Assembly (NCBI GenBank): GCA_965370435.1
Contig: CBDUUP010000031.1
Coordinates: 1-19,306 of the forward strand
Direction of reading: 5' to 3'
From: CBDUUP01 sp965370435
GTDB taxonomy: Bacteria; Chloroflexota; Anaerolineae; Anaerolineales; UBA11579
Length of the DNA stretch: 19,306 bases
The position numbers and the translations under genes are program-made. The notes beneath the pieces are model-generated. The model ran no database searches, was not told where the DNA came from, and saw nothing but the letters and a program-made list of their open reading frames with translations. Positions 7,517-14,732 of this stretch are shown here, piece by piece. Position 1 is the stretch's first letter, and every line of letters starts with the position of its first letter.

Positions 7517-7558
7517 GACTACCAGACTACTTAGACTACCTGACTCTTTAGACTATCA
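7517..7558 (+). repeat. Degenerate 8-9-nt tandem repeat (GACTAC family)
   Basis: Five consecutive units begin with GACT: GACTACCA, GACTACTTA, GACTACCT, GACTCTTTA and GACTATCA. The last unit includes the stop codon of the minus-strand lipoprotein gene, so the array ends exactly at that gene. Confidence 0.8.
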
Positions 7559-8842
7559 CGGGCACATGTCTTCTGGGCCGTAATCCCGATTCCCGTACCC
7601 AAAAACCTGAGAACCTAACGGGACTAAAATCGCCTCATCGTGTTCGGCGGCGTAAACCATCACTGCCGCGCAGGCCGCCTCTTGCCCATCAACATCTAAA
7701 GCATCCAGGAATAAGGTCGTCATCTCCACAAAGGCGTGTTGAGGCGTCTCTGGGGAGTAAGTTTCGCTGAACTTGTCGAAGATCAGATCAGCCAGCACGG
7801 TTTCCCCCAACAGGGTGCGGAGGATGACGATCTTGAAGTACGCGTAAGCGTTCAGATTAGCTTGCTCACTGACCGGGTCAATCCAATCTTCCAGGAAGGG
7901 GTCGTCAACAACCTGATGGTAGAGGTCTAAGGCGGTCGGGTAATCATCCGCTTGGGCGGATGCATCGGCGTCGTGCAAGACGTGAATTCGGTAATCGGAC
8001 GGGAGCAGGGTCTCACCGGTGAGAAGCCAGCTTCCACCCGCGTCGAAAGACCAGACGCGTATACTGCCTCGCGGCGGACCCGCCCCCGCCGAGGCCACCC
8101 CGCTCCCGGTGATCTCCAGATCGTAAAAGCCGTCGTTATCCCGGTCAACGATCTCGATATAAGGAAATGGCATGTCGCTGGTGTTCCCCTCCAGAAAATT
8201 CACAAACCCTTCTCCATCCCAGCCCAAGATCTGCGCCTCCGAAAAACAGGTGTGCGCCCCGCAGAAATCGCCGCTCGTTACCAACTCCGCCACCCCATCG
8301 GCGTTCATATCCTGCACATAGAGGATACCCGGCGCGCCGCGTCCATCCATAGAGAACTGCTCGTGCGCCAGGATGTACGCTCCCTCTCGGCAGACGTAAA
8401 TGAACAGCGCTCCCTCCGGGGGCGTGAACGACGATGCTGGGTCAAACAGCGAGACGATCAGGTCATCCTTACCATCCCCGGTCAAATCCCCAGTTGCCAC
8501 AGCGACCGGCTGGTTGGCGACTCCCGCCCGGTAGAGCGCCTCGTCCAACCCTTCGGAGGTAACGCCTGCGTTCACGTTGTCCAATATTGCCTCTGCATAG
8601 TCGCCGAACGCCGCCACCACCAGCGCATCCGGCGCACCTGGCGGCACGCAAACCGGGTCTACTGCGGTCGGCGGGGACAAGGGGGTCTTGCTCACATCAG
8701 GCATTTCAGTAGGTGGGGGAATCGTCGGCGGAGAGGTTGCCTCTGTTCCACTCGGCAGGGTGCAAGCCGAGAGTGCAAGCGTCAATACCAACGCCAGCAT
8801 CCAGCGGTTGTACTTGGACGTATACATCTTTATCGTTACCAT
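7556..8842 (-). CDS. Lipoprotein with FG-GAP/VCBS-like calcium-binding repeats
   Basis: Probable surface lipoprotein of 428 residues. A Lys/Arg-rich start and hydrophobic core end in LALSAC, with lipid-acceptor Cys27, then a Ser/Thr/Pro-rich linker to about residue 60. Three EF-like DxDxDG loops mark FG-GAP/VCBS-type blades: DLTGDGKDDLIV (119-130), DMNADGVAELVT (178-189) and DRDNDGFYDLEI (233-244). The C-terminal 150 residues are helical and carry no motif I know. Such repeats usually bind calcium and mediate extracellular contacts; no enzyme function is indicated. The start is uncertain: Met1 (8842) and Met6 (8827) both give a working signal peptide and neither has a strong ribosome binding site. 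The gene begins 15 nt after the stop of the saccharopine dehydrogenase-like gene, so it is probably the second gene of that operon. Confidence 0.8.
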   Translation of the reverse strand: MVTIKMYTSKYNRWMLALVLTLALSACTLPSGTEATSPPTIPPPTEMPDVSKTPLSPPTAVDPVCVPPGAPDALVVAAFGDYAEAILDNVNAGVTSEGLDEALYRAGVANQPVAVATGDLTGDGKDDLIVSLFDPASSFTPPEGALFIYVCREGAYILAHEQFSMDGRGAPGILYVQDMNADGVAELVTSGDFCGAHTCFSEAQILGWDGEGFVNFLEGNTSDMPFPYIEIVDRDNDGFYDLEITGSGVASAGAGPPRGSIRVWSFDAGGSWLLTGETLLPSDYRIHVLHDADASAQADDYPTALDLYHQVVDDPFLEDWIDPVSEQANLNAYAYFKIVILRTLLGETVLADLIFDKFSETYSPETPQHAFVEMTTLFLDALDVDGQEAACAAVMVYAAEHDEAILVPLGSQVFGYGNRDYGPEDMCP

Positions 8843-8857
8843 AACCTCAAGCCATCC

Positions 8858-10039
8858 TCACTCAACTTCAGTAACATCATAAGACATCATCACCCCTCGT
8901 CTCCTGAGTTCCTCTTCCAAACGAGCCAAGGGGATATCGGTCACCGGGGAGAGCAAACCCCGCTGGGTCAGTTCACCGCTGCCTATCATTTGCGCGCCGA
9001 TGCTGGCCGTGAAACCCACCGTGCGGCTCATGGCCGAGAAGCCCGTCTCAAGATCGCGCCGGTCAACCATCTGGAACACCGCCCGCTGTTTCTGCCCATC
9101 TTTATAGCCGACCACCTCAATAAGAAGAATCGCCAGATCGCGCTCCTCCGGGCCGTATTGCAATTGCGGTTCCAGGACCGAAGCGAGGTAGCGCTTCCGG
9201 TCAACCGCCACGCCATCCACAAGCGCCGGTTCGTCATCCAGAAGGCGCAAGTCCACCAGCGTCCTCCAGATGGCGCTGTGGCCCGGCCAGCGCATAGTGT
9301 AGCGTCCCAGCCTTTTCAGCGTGGACGGATCAACCCCGAAATGCGCGGCATGCGCCAAAGCGTCGCCATTAGGAAAAGCCTCCAATTTCCCCAGACCCTC
9401 GATCTCAACCTCGTGCAGGTTTTCAGGGTAAAAAGTCTTGTCGGCCTCAATCTCCACCACCTCCCCCTGGCGCACCTCCCGTCCTGGCCGCAGATAGGCT
9501 TTCAACACGCCGTCCAGAGTCCAGGAGACCTTGTACTTCAAGACATTATCGGCAAAGGCCAATTCAGGGATGCCCGAACCATAGCTGGCGATCTCCTCGA
9601 CCTCGTCAAAGGAGCGCAAGGCCTCGCCCAACATCACCAGGTCAATGCCCGGATCCAGGCCAAACTCCGGGAGAAGGGTCAGCCCTTTGGACTCAGCTTC
9701 ATCTGCCAGCTCTTTCATTTCAGGCAGCAGATAATTGGTATTGACCAGGTGGACGCCATGCGCCACCGCCGCTCTAGCCACATTGGGAATAAAAGGGATG
9801 GGCAAGAGGTCGATGACCACATTTACATCCTGCGCCATCAGATTGCCCAGATTGTCCATATCGGCGGCATCCAGACTTTCGCATCGAACCTTATCGCCAT
9901 AATTTTGGCTGGCAACGTAGGCTTTCAGCATATCCAAGTCTTGATCGGCGGCCAGGATAGTTTCCACCACCTCGCTGCGGACCAGGTCATCCAGGGCGGC
10001 CTTGCCCTGCATACCAACCCCTAAAAGTAAAATTTTCAT
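8858..10039 (-). CDS. Saccharopine dehydrogenase / carboxynorspermidine-synthase-like reductase
   Basis: Cytosolic NAD(P)-dependent enzyme of 393 residues, the normal size for the Lys9-type saccharopine dehydrogenase family. The Rossmann motif is MKILLLGVGMQGKAAL (G7-x-G9-x2-G12). VNVVIDLLPIPFIPNVARAAV and VHLVNTNYL follow, then the strongly conserved LLPEFGLDPGIDLVML block. The C-terminal half is the Sacchrp_dh_C-like alpha/beta domain, with WRTLVDLRLLDDEP. The family covers saccharopine reductase/dehydrogenase and carboxy(nor)spermidine dehydrogenase, and sequence alone does not decide between them. The start at 10039 is chosen because AAGGAG lies 6-7 nt upstream and the Rossmann strand begins at residue 2; an in-frame start at 10117 would add 26 residues unlike the family. 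It is probably co-transcribed with the lipoprotein downstream. Confidence 0.9.
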   Translation of the reverse strand: MKILLLGVGMQGKAALDDLVRSEVVETILAADQDLDMLKAYVASQNYGDKVRCESLDAADMDNLGNLMAQDVNVVIDLLPIPFIPNVARAAVAHGVHLVNTNYLLPEMKELADEAESKGLTLLPEFGLDPGIDLVMLGEALRSFDEVEEIASYGSGIPELAFADNVLKYKVSWTLDGVLKAYLRPGREVRQGEVVEIEADKTFYPENLHEVEIEGLGKLEAFPNGDALAHAAHFGVDPSTLKRLGRYTMRWPGHSAIWRTLVDLRLLDDEPALVDGVAVDRKRYLASVLEPQLQYGPEERDLAILLIEVVGYKDGQKQRAVFQMVDRRDLETGFSAMSRTVGFTASIGAQMIGSGELTQRGLLSPVTDIPLARLEEELRRRGVMMSYDVTEVE

Positions 10040-10111
10040 CCGAATCTCCTTATCATCTAACAGTAAGTTGGGTATTAACAGCTTGGACCATATCATTAAC
10101 TCTCGTAATTT

Positions 10112-10215
10112 TTTCACCGCGGAGTCGCAAAGTACGCTGAGTTTCGCAGAGATTTTTTTATCTTTTTGTTTTTCTCTCTAAGCGAAGCGACGCTCTCTGT
10201 GTCTCTGTGGTGAAA
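10112..10215. repeat. Dispersed inverted-repeat element (TTTCACCGCGGAG / GGTGAAA type)
   Basis: The element starts TTTCACCGCGGAG and ends CTCTGTGGTGAAA. The ends are imperfect inverted repeats of about 13 nt, and the inside holds further CGCAGAG/CTCTCTGTG-like complementarity around a T-rich centre. I recognise this as the widespread 'caccgcggagacgc' non-coding repeat seen in many environmental genomes; its function is unknown. It lies in the divergent gap between the - strand reductase and the methylase-like gene and may also form a hairpin in either transcript. Confidence 0.7.
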
Positions 10216-10292
10216 TGTTTGTAATTAGCGATTACTTCGAACCTCGCATGTGAATTCAGACAACTGGTTATTGCTTTTTTTCTACGAACCAT

Positions 10293-10298
10293 TATACT
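10293..10298 (+). promoter_or_regulatory. -10 box close to the start codon of the methylase-like gene
   Basis: TATACT ends 10 nt before ATG 10309; a weak -35, TTGCTT (10271-10276), lies 16 nt upstream. The transcript would have a leader of only 3-5 nt, so translation may be leaderless. Confidence 0.45.
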
Positions 10299-10308
10299 AA
10301 AGAGTAGG

Positions 10309-12549
10309 ATGTCTGAAAACCTCGCCTTCATCCCCGGTCAAACCGCCCAATCCCCCGGCCCGTTAGCGCGCTACCTGCCCCCCTTGCCGGAGGGTGTGGT
10401 CGCCTCCTGGCTGCGGGAGAACGTCCCCGCCGGGAGTTGGGTGTTGGCTCCCTTCGGGGCTGCGCCCGGTCTGCCGGTGGAGGCAGCTCGCGCCGGGTAT
10501 CGGGTGGTGACGGCGGTGCATAACCCCATCGCCCGCTTCCTGCTGGAGATGGCCGCCTCCTCCCCCCAACAGGAAGAGCTGCAAGCCGCCCTGGCTGAAC
10601 TGGCCGCGACCCGTAAGGGAGATCAACGTCTGGAACCGCACCTTCGCGAACTCTACGCCACCCCTTGCGCCAACTGCGGCAAAGAAGTGGACGCCGAAGC
10701 CTTCCTCTGGGAGCGCAAGGCCCTCTCTCCCTACGCCCGCATCTATCACTGCCCAAACTGCGGCGAGGGCGGTGAAGGCCCCGTTTCTCCCTCCGATATT
10801 GAAAAGGTTTCCCGATTCTCCGCCGGAGGGCTGCACCGGGCCAGGGCTTTAGAGCGGGTCGCCCCGGTCGGCCATCCGGACCGCGTCCACGCGGAGGAAG
10901 CCCTGGAAGCCTACCTGCCCAGAGCGGTCTACGCCATCTCCACCCTCATCAACCGCCTGGAGGGACTGCAAACCACCCCTCGCCACCGGGACTTGATTGC
11001 CGCGCTGATGATTACGGCCTTCGACCAGGCCAACACCCTCTGGGGCCATCCCAGCGGGCGTTCCCGTCCCCGCCAGCTCACCATTCCCCCTCAGCATCGC
11101 GAGAACAACCTTTGGCTAGCTATCGAAAACGCTGTCGTGCAATGGGCAAATCCTGGAACCCCCGTGGATCTAACCCACTGGCCGGACGCGCCCCCAGAAA
11201 GCGGCGGCATCAGCACCTATGAAGGCCGCTTGAAAGACTTAGCCCAGTCGCTGTCCTCTATCTCCATCCAGGCGGTGATCTCCGCCCCGCCCCGCCCCAA
11301 CCAGGCTTTCTGGACCCTTTCGGCCTTGTGGGCGGGTTGGCTGTGGGGCCGTGAAGCGGCGGCGTCTTTCGTCAGCGTGCTGCGCAGGCGGCGGTATGAT
11401 TGGGGCTGGCACGCCGCCGCCCTGCACGCAGCCCTGTCTAGTCTTGCGCCCCAACTCGCCCCGGATACGCCCATGTTCAGCCTGATACCCGAAGCCGAAC
11501 CGGGTTTCCTCTCCGCCGCCATCGTCGCCGGAGACCAGGCTGGATTCGAACTCCAGGGGGCCGCCCTCCAGGTGAAGACCACTCAGGCCCAGATCCATTG
11601 GCGGCGTCGGGAGAAGCATCCTCCCGGCAAGTCCAAAACCCCGCCCGACAAGATCATCACCCAGAGCGTGCAAGACCTGCTCAAGGCGCGGGGCGAACCG
11701 GCTTCCTACCTCCACGTCCACACCGCCGCCCTGGTCAGCCTGGCCGAATCCGGCCTCCTGCGGGACCCCTCGAAATCCCCCGCTGAAACCGTGAGCGAGG
11801 CCAACACCCTGCTCCAACAAACCCTGACCTATATGGGGGGCTTCAGCCGCTATGGAGGCAGCGAGTCTTCGCTTGAAGTGGGCCAATGGTGGCTTCGTAA
11901 CGACGCCCCAGACGCCCAGGCCCCGCTGGCAGACCGGGTCGAGATGGCCCTGGTCAAACACCTGCTAGCTCAACCCGACTGCGCCCAGACCGAAATAGAG
12001 AAGCATCTCCTGGCGGCTTTCCCCGGCCCTCTCACTCCAGAAAACGACCTCATTCACGCCTGCCTGGAGTCTTACGCCGAACTGAAGGAGGAGAATGGCG
12101 GCTGGCATCTGCGAGCGCAAGAAACCCCCTCCTCTCGCCGCGCCGACCTGGAATACATCCAAGATGTGGTCAAGCAGATCGGCAAACGATTGGACTACAA
12201 ATGTAAAGAGGAGACCGAATCCCTTTTAGTCTGGGAAGAGCCGGATGGGACCTTCGCCTTCGCCTTTTATCTGACCGCCTCCGCGGTTCTGGGCAAGATC
12301 ATTTTTGAGGCCCAATATCCCGCCGCAAGGTCTTTCATCGTGCTGCCCGGCGGGCGGGCCAACCTTGTGATGTTCAAACTCGACCAAAACCCGCACCTGA
12401 ACCGAGCCGTCGAGGCGGGCTGGCGTTTCCTGAAATACCGCCACATCCGCCGCCTGGCAGACAGTGACCTGCTGAACCGGGCCAACTTCAACGAACAAGC
12501 CGGTCTAGACCCCTTGACCTACACTACCACCCAAATCCCCTTGTTGTGA
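10309..12549 (+). CDS. DNA-methylase-like protein with zinc ribbon and altered catalytic motifs
   Basis: Predicted 746-residue cytoplasmic protein resembling the N4/N6 DNA methylase/DUF1156 group. Residues 44-80 (WVLAPFGAAPGLPVEAARAGYRVVTAV, then HNPIARFLLEM) fit the SAM-binding motif I context, normally DPFxGxG. Here Asp becomes Ala and the glycine pattern is lost. Residues 323-331 (VISAPPRPN) occupy the place of motif IV (D/N/S)PP(Y/F), again without the usual Asp and Tyr, followed by the conserved-looking AFWTLSALWAGWLWG. Between them is a four-cysteine zinc ribbon, CANCG at 120-124 and CPNCG at 148-152. The C-terminal 110 residues (IGKRLDYKCKEE through FLKYRHIRRLAD) form a separate alpha/beta domain that I cannot name. 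Methylation activity is doubtful; DNA binding is plausible. It stands alone, with a possible leaderless promoter, and a 540-nt gap follows. Confidence 0.6.
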   Translation: MSENLAFIPGQTAQSPGPLARYLPPLPEGVVASWLRENVPAGSWVLAPFGAAPGLPVEAARAGYRVVTAVHNPIARFLLEMAASSPQQEELQAALAELAATRKGDQRLEPHLRELYATPCANCGKEVDAEAFLWERKALSPYARIYHCPNCGEGGEGPVSPSDIEKVSRFSAGGLHRARALERVAPVGHPDRVHAEEALEAYLPRAVYAISTLINRLEGLQTTPRHRDLIAALMITAFDQANTLWGHPSGRSRPRQLTIPPQHRENNLWLAIENAVVQWANPGTPVDLTHWPDAPPESGGISTYEGRLKDLAQSLSSISIQAVISAPPRPNQAFWTLSALWAGWLWGREAAASFVSVLRRRRYDWGWHAAALHAALSSLAPQLAPDTPMFSLIPEAEPGFLSAAIVAGDQAGFELQGAALQVKTTQAQIHWRRREKHPPGKSKTPPDKIITQSVQDLLKARGEPASYLHVHTAALVSLAESGLLRDPSKSPAETVSEANTLLQQTLTYMGGFSRYGGSESSLEVGQWWLRNDAPDAQAPLADRVEMALVKHLLAQPDCAQTEIEKHLLAAFPGPLTPENDLIHACLESYAELKEENGGWHLRAQETPSSRRADLEYIQDVVKQIGKRLDYKCKEETESLLVWEEPDGTFAFAFYLTASAVLGKIIFEAQYPAARSFIVLPGGRANLVMFKLDQNPHLNRAVEAGWRFLKYRHIRRLADSDLLNRANFNEQAGLDPLTYTTTQIPLL

Positions 12550-12608
12550 GCATATAAAAAAATATAACTTTGGTTTGTTCTGGTCAAGGTTATCTAAAAT
12601 CCAAAATG

Positions 12609-12735
12609 TGTCATTCTGAGGAGGGCAGCTTCATCGCCCGACGAGGAATCCCTGATACCACGGGGATTATTTCCTTCCTCGGTTCTGAGAGGCCACCGTA
12701 CTAGGGATTCCTCGGCCTACGGCCTCGGAATGACA
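12609..12735. repeat. 127-bp MITE-like element with nested inverted repeats
   Basis: The ends TGTCATTCTGAGG and CCTCGGAATGACA are inverted repeats with one mismatch. Inside, CGAGGAATCCCT (12642-12653) is perfectly inverted at 12703-12714, so the whole unit can fold into one long hairpin. The 'TGTCATTCCGAGG...GAGGAATC' pattern is one I associate with dispersed small non-autonomous repeats in environmental bacterial genomes. No transposase or clear target-site duplication is visible. Confidence 0.75.
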
Positions 12736-12845
12736 GGATTGGGGTGTCGAGAATGAATTCAGGTAATTGCTCATCGCTTTTTCAAATTATCCTGGATAAA
12801 CTATGCTTGAGGGCTGTCCAAGAATCCAATCCCCCCCTATATAAC

Positions 12846-12914
12846 TTAAGACTCTTAAGACCCTTAAGACTCTTGATCTCTATTTAACCTTTTTAAGAGT
12901 CTTAAGAGTCTTAA
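12846..12914. repeat. Period-9 tandem repeats arranged as an inverted repeat
   Basis: Three 9-nt units (TTAAGACTC, TTAAGACCC, TTAAGACTC) begin at 12846. About 20 nt after them come three units in reverse complement (TTAAGAGTC twice, then TTAACAGTA). Positions 12846-12867 pair with 12893-12914 at 21 of 22 bases, giving a long A/T-rich hairpin with a 25-nt loop. Confidence 0.8.
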
Positions 12915-13010
12915 CAGTACAATGATTGCATACCCTATCTTAGACACTTAAACCAGGTATTTCCATCCCAAATCGAACCAATGCCCATCTATTTTTGCTT
13001 TCAGAGACCT

Positions 13011-13106
13011 TTATGATGGAATTCCCCTCGCAAAACGCTCTTTCATGGTTTCCTTCGCCATCACCGGCCCCTCGTGGGCAAAGACCCGCTCACCCGCCAG
13101 CTTCAT
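13011..13106 (-). CDS. Possible 31-residue ORF overlapping the end of the CDF gene
   Basis: An ATG 4-frame reads MKLAGERVFAHEGPVMAKE, then TMKERFARGIPS and a stop. It overlaps the last 17 nt of the CDF frame, and GGAGGGGG lies directly before the ATG. The composition looks protein-like. It could be a small coupled gene, or the true C-terminus of the CDF protein if the GGGGG run at 13107-13111 has one base too many. No family is recognised. Confidence 0.25.
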   Translation of the reverse strand: MKLAGERVFAHEGPVMAKETMKERFARGIPS

Positions 13107-13965
13107 CCCCCTCCTCAAAAGGCTCCGCGTGGATCACCACCCGCCCCAACTCCGGCAGACGGGCGCGGAGCAGGGTCTCAAGCTCTTCGGTGATGCGGTG
13201 CGCCTCGCCGACCGGCAGCTCGGGGTCTATCAGGCAGTGGAACGACAGCGATAGGGCATCTCCGTTCCGGTGTATGCTCAAGTTATGGCAATCCCGGACC
13301 TCCGGCATCCTCTCGGCGAGTAGGGCCAAAGCCCTGCGGATCCCCTCCGAACTTGTACGGATAGCCGGGCGATGGGTTTCGGCGTCCCCTACCGGCTCGA
13401 TGTGGGTGACGATCTCGCCCAAACCGGCCACCTCGCTTCTCACAAAGCTCTCAAAGGCGGAGGCTTTTTCATGAGCCTGCTCCAGGGTCAAATCCTCCGG
13501 CACCTCCAGGTGCAATTCAAGGCTCAATCGTCCCTGCACGTTGTAGGCCCGGATGTCGTGGACGCCAACCCCTTGCCGGGCCGCCGCGCTGCGGATCTGC
13601 TCCACCAGGCTGGACTCATCCTCGACCACCGGGTCCACGTGAACCATCACGTCCGCTCGCGGGAAAAGCCTCCCCACCGCCATCTCCGCTTCCCTGGCGG
13701 CCTGGTGAGCTTCCTCAAAGCTGGCGGACCGCGGCGCGGCCAGGGTCAAATCCACGAAGGTGGAGGGGCCGCTGCGGCGCACTCGAACCCGGCTCACCGC
13801 CAACACGCCCGGAATCTCCCCCACCACCTTCTCGATCTGCTCGGTGGTCTCTTTCTCGGTGGTGTCCAGCAAAGCGTCAATGGTGCGGCGTCCCAATTTC
13901 ACACTCACGTATATGACGATGGCCGAAACCCCAAGGCGGCCGCCGAGTCGGCCCGGTACAACCAT
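13090..13965 (-). pseudogene. Cation diffusion facilitator, C-terminal part after frameshift, three dimerisation-type domains
   Basis: Continuation in another frame of the CDF transporter whose N-terminal part is at 13905-14531. Homology resumes near 13931 with GVSAIVIYVSVKLGRRTIDALLDTT, the last transmembrane helix and the entry to the cytoplasmic domain. Then follow three related regions, each about 75-85 residues with a (V)HxEPV/DPV end: TTEQIEKVVGEIPGV to MVHVDPV, SLVEQIRSAAARQGV to VTHIEPV, and GIRRALALLAERMPEV to VIHAEPF. They look like three tandem ZT-dimer (cation efflux dimerisation) domains instead of the usual one. The listed start (ATG 13965) is only the nearest Met in this frame and is probably not used. 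Read together, the two parts give about 480 residues. Confidence 0.75.
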
Positions 13966-14531
13966 GCTACCGACAATGCAGTGTTGGCCTCCAACCACTG
14001 CGCCGCCCACACCGCCATCAGGCCCAGGATGACCACCGACGAAGACCACACGTCAGTGGAAAAGTGGAGCGCATCCGCCTCCAGGGCCTGACTGTCGTAC
14101 TTCTTGGCAACCTTCATCAAGGCCCGGGAGCGGGAGATATCTATAACGATAGATAGCCCCATCACCACGAAGCTCCAGAGGGTCGCTTCCACCTGAACCG
14201 GCTCGAACAGCCGGGTGACCGCCTCGTAGACGATCCAGATACAAGTCGCCAACAGCAGTAGGGTCTCGATCAGAGCGGAAAGGTTCTCGACCTTGCCGTG
14301 GCCGTAGGTGTGCTCGCTGTCTGGAGGCAGGTCGGATACCCGCACCGCGAAATACGTCACCCCCGCGGCGATGAGGTCCAGGCCGCTGTGAGCGGCCTCC
14401 GAAAGGATACCCAGACTATTGGTCAGCAAGCCGACCACCATCTTTATGCCGGTGAGAAATACAGCCGCCACCACAGACGAGAGAGCGACTCGCTGCTTCT
14501 CTTGCTCCGCGCTTTGGGTTGGCGCTTCCAT
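13905..14531 (-). pseudogene. Cation diffusion facilitator (CDF) transporter, N-terminal part before frameshift
   Basis: Inner-membrane CDF-type divalent metal exporter (probably Zn/Fe/Mn by H+ antiport). The transport-site motifs are intact: TM2 SEAAHSGLDLIA gives His48-x3-Asp52, and TM5 ALHFSTDVWSS gives His156-x3-Asp160. HTYGHGKVENLSAL (74-87) is the signature loop. His in both HxxxD motifs would favour zinc, by analogy to eukaryotic ZnTs. The frame then leaves the family at residue 201 (GFRPSSYT, stop), while the next frame continues with the expected final helix. One extra G in the GGGG run at 13929-13932 would restore it. This is either a true frameshift mutation or an assembly/sequencing error in a homopolymer. 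It starts 24 nt after the PBP stop; AGGAG lies 11 nt before ATG, a long spacing. Confidence 0.85.
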
Positions 14532-14555
14532 GCCCTATTAATCTCCTCTACAAAG

Positions 14556-14732
14556 TCAAGGTATTTCGGTCTCTGTCGGCGTTGGAGTCTCAGTGGAGGT
14601 TGGCGTATTGGACGGGGTCGGGGTCTCCGTGGGCAGCGGCGTGCCGGTGGGCAGCGGCGTACCGGTGGGAGTTTCGGTGGGTGTCGGCGTGCTGGTGGGT
14701 GTGTTGGTCGGCGTCGGTGTCGGCGTGGGCAC
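14556..14732 (-). repeat. Thr/Pro-rich repeat at the 3' end of the PBP gene
   Basis: These codons encode units such as TPT, ETPT, GTPLPT and NTPTST. Near-identical 18-nt repeats code GTPLPTGTPLPT, so the tract is prone to length change by slippage or recombination. Confidence 0.75.

Larger units (their letters stand above)
12550..13010. other. Intergenic stretch rich in repeats
   Basis: Besides the MITE-like element (12609-12735) and the period-9 inverted array (12846-12914), nothing gene-like is visible in this stretch between convergent genes. No U-tract terminator was found for either flanking gene, so these hairpins may serve that purpose. Confidence 0.6.

Noticed and set aside
7450..7558. 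CRISPR array
   Set aside because: Units are 7-9 nt with no spacers, far too short for CRISPR repeats; no cas gene is present.
7952..10024. 690-codon open frame on the + strand
   Set aside because: It is antisense to the FG-GAP-like lipoprotein and the saccharopine dehydrogenase gene, both with clear motifs; His/Arg/Gln-rich composition is typical of a shadow frame in G/C-rich codons.
12846..12914. Intrinsic terminator of the flanking genes
   Set aside because: The 25-nt loop, A/T-rich stem and lack of a U tract at the stem foot are unlike a normal intrinsic terminator, though a 3'-end role is not excluded.
13929..13932. Programmed -1 ribosomal frameshift in the CDF gene
   Set aside because: Frame-0 codons TTG GGG TTT do not form an X-XXY-YYZ slippery site, and I found no clear stimulatory structure. 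Error or mutation is simpler.
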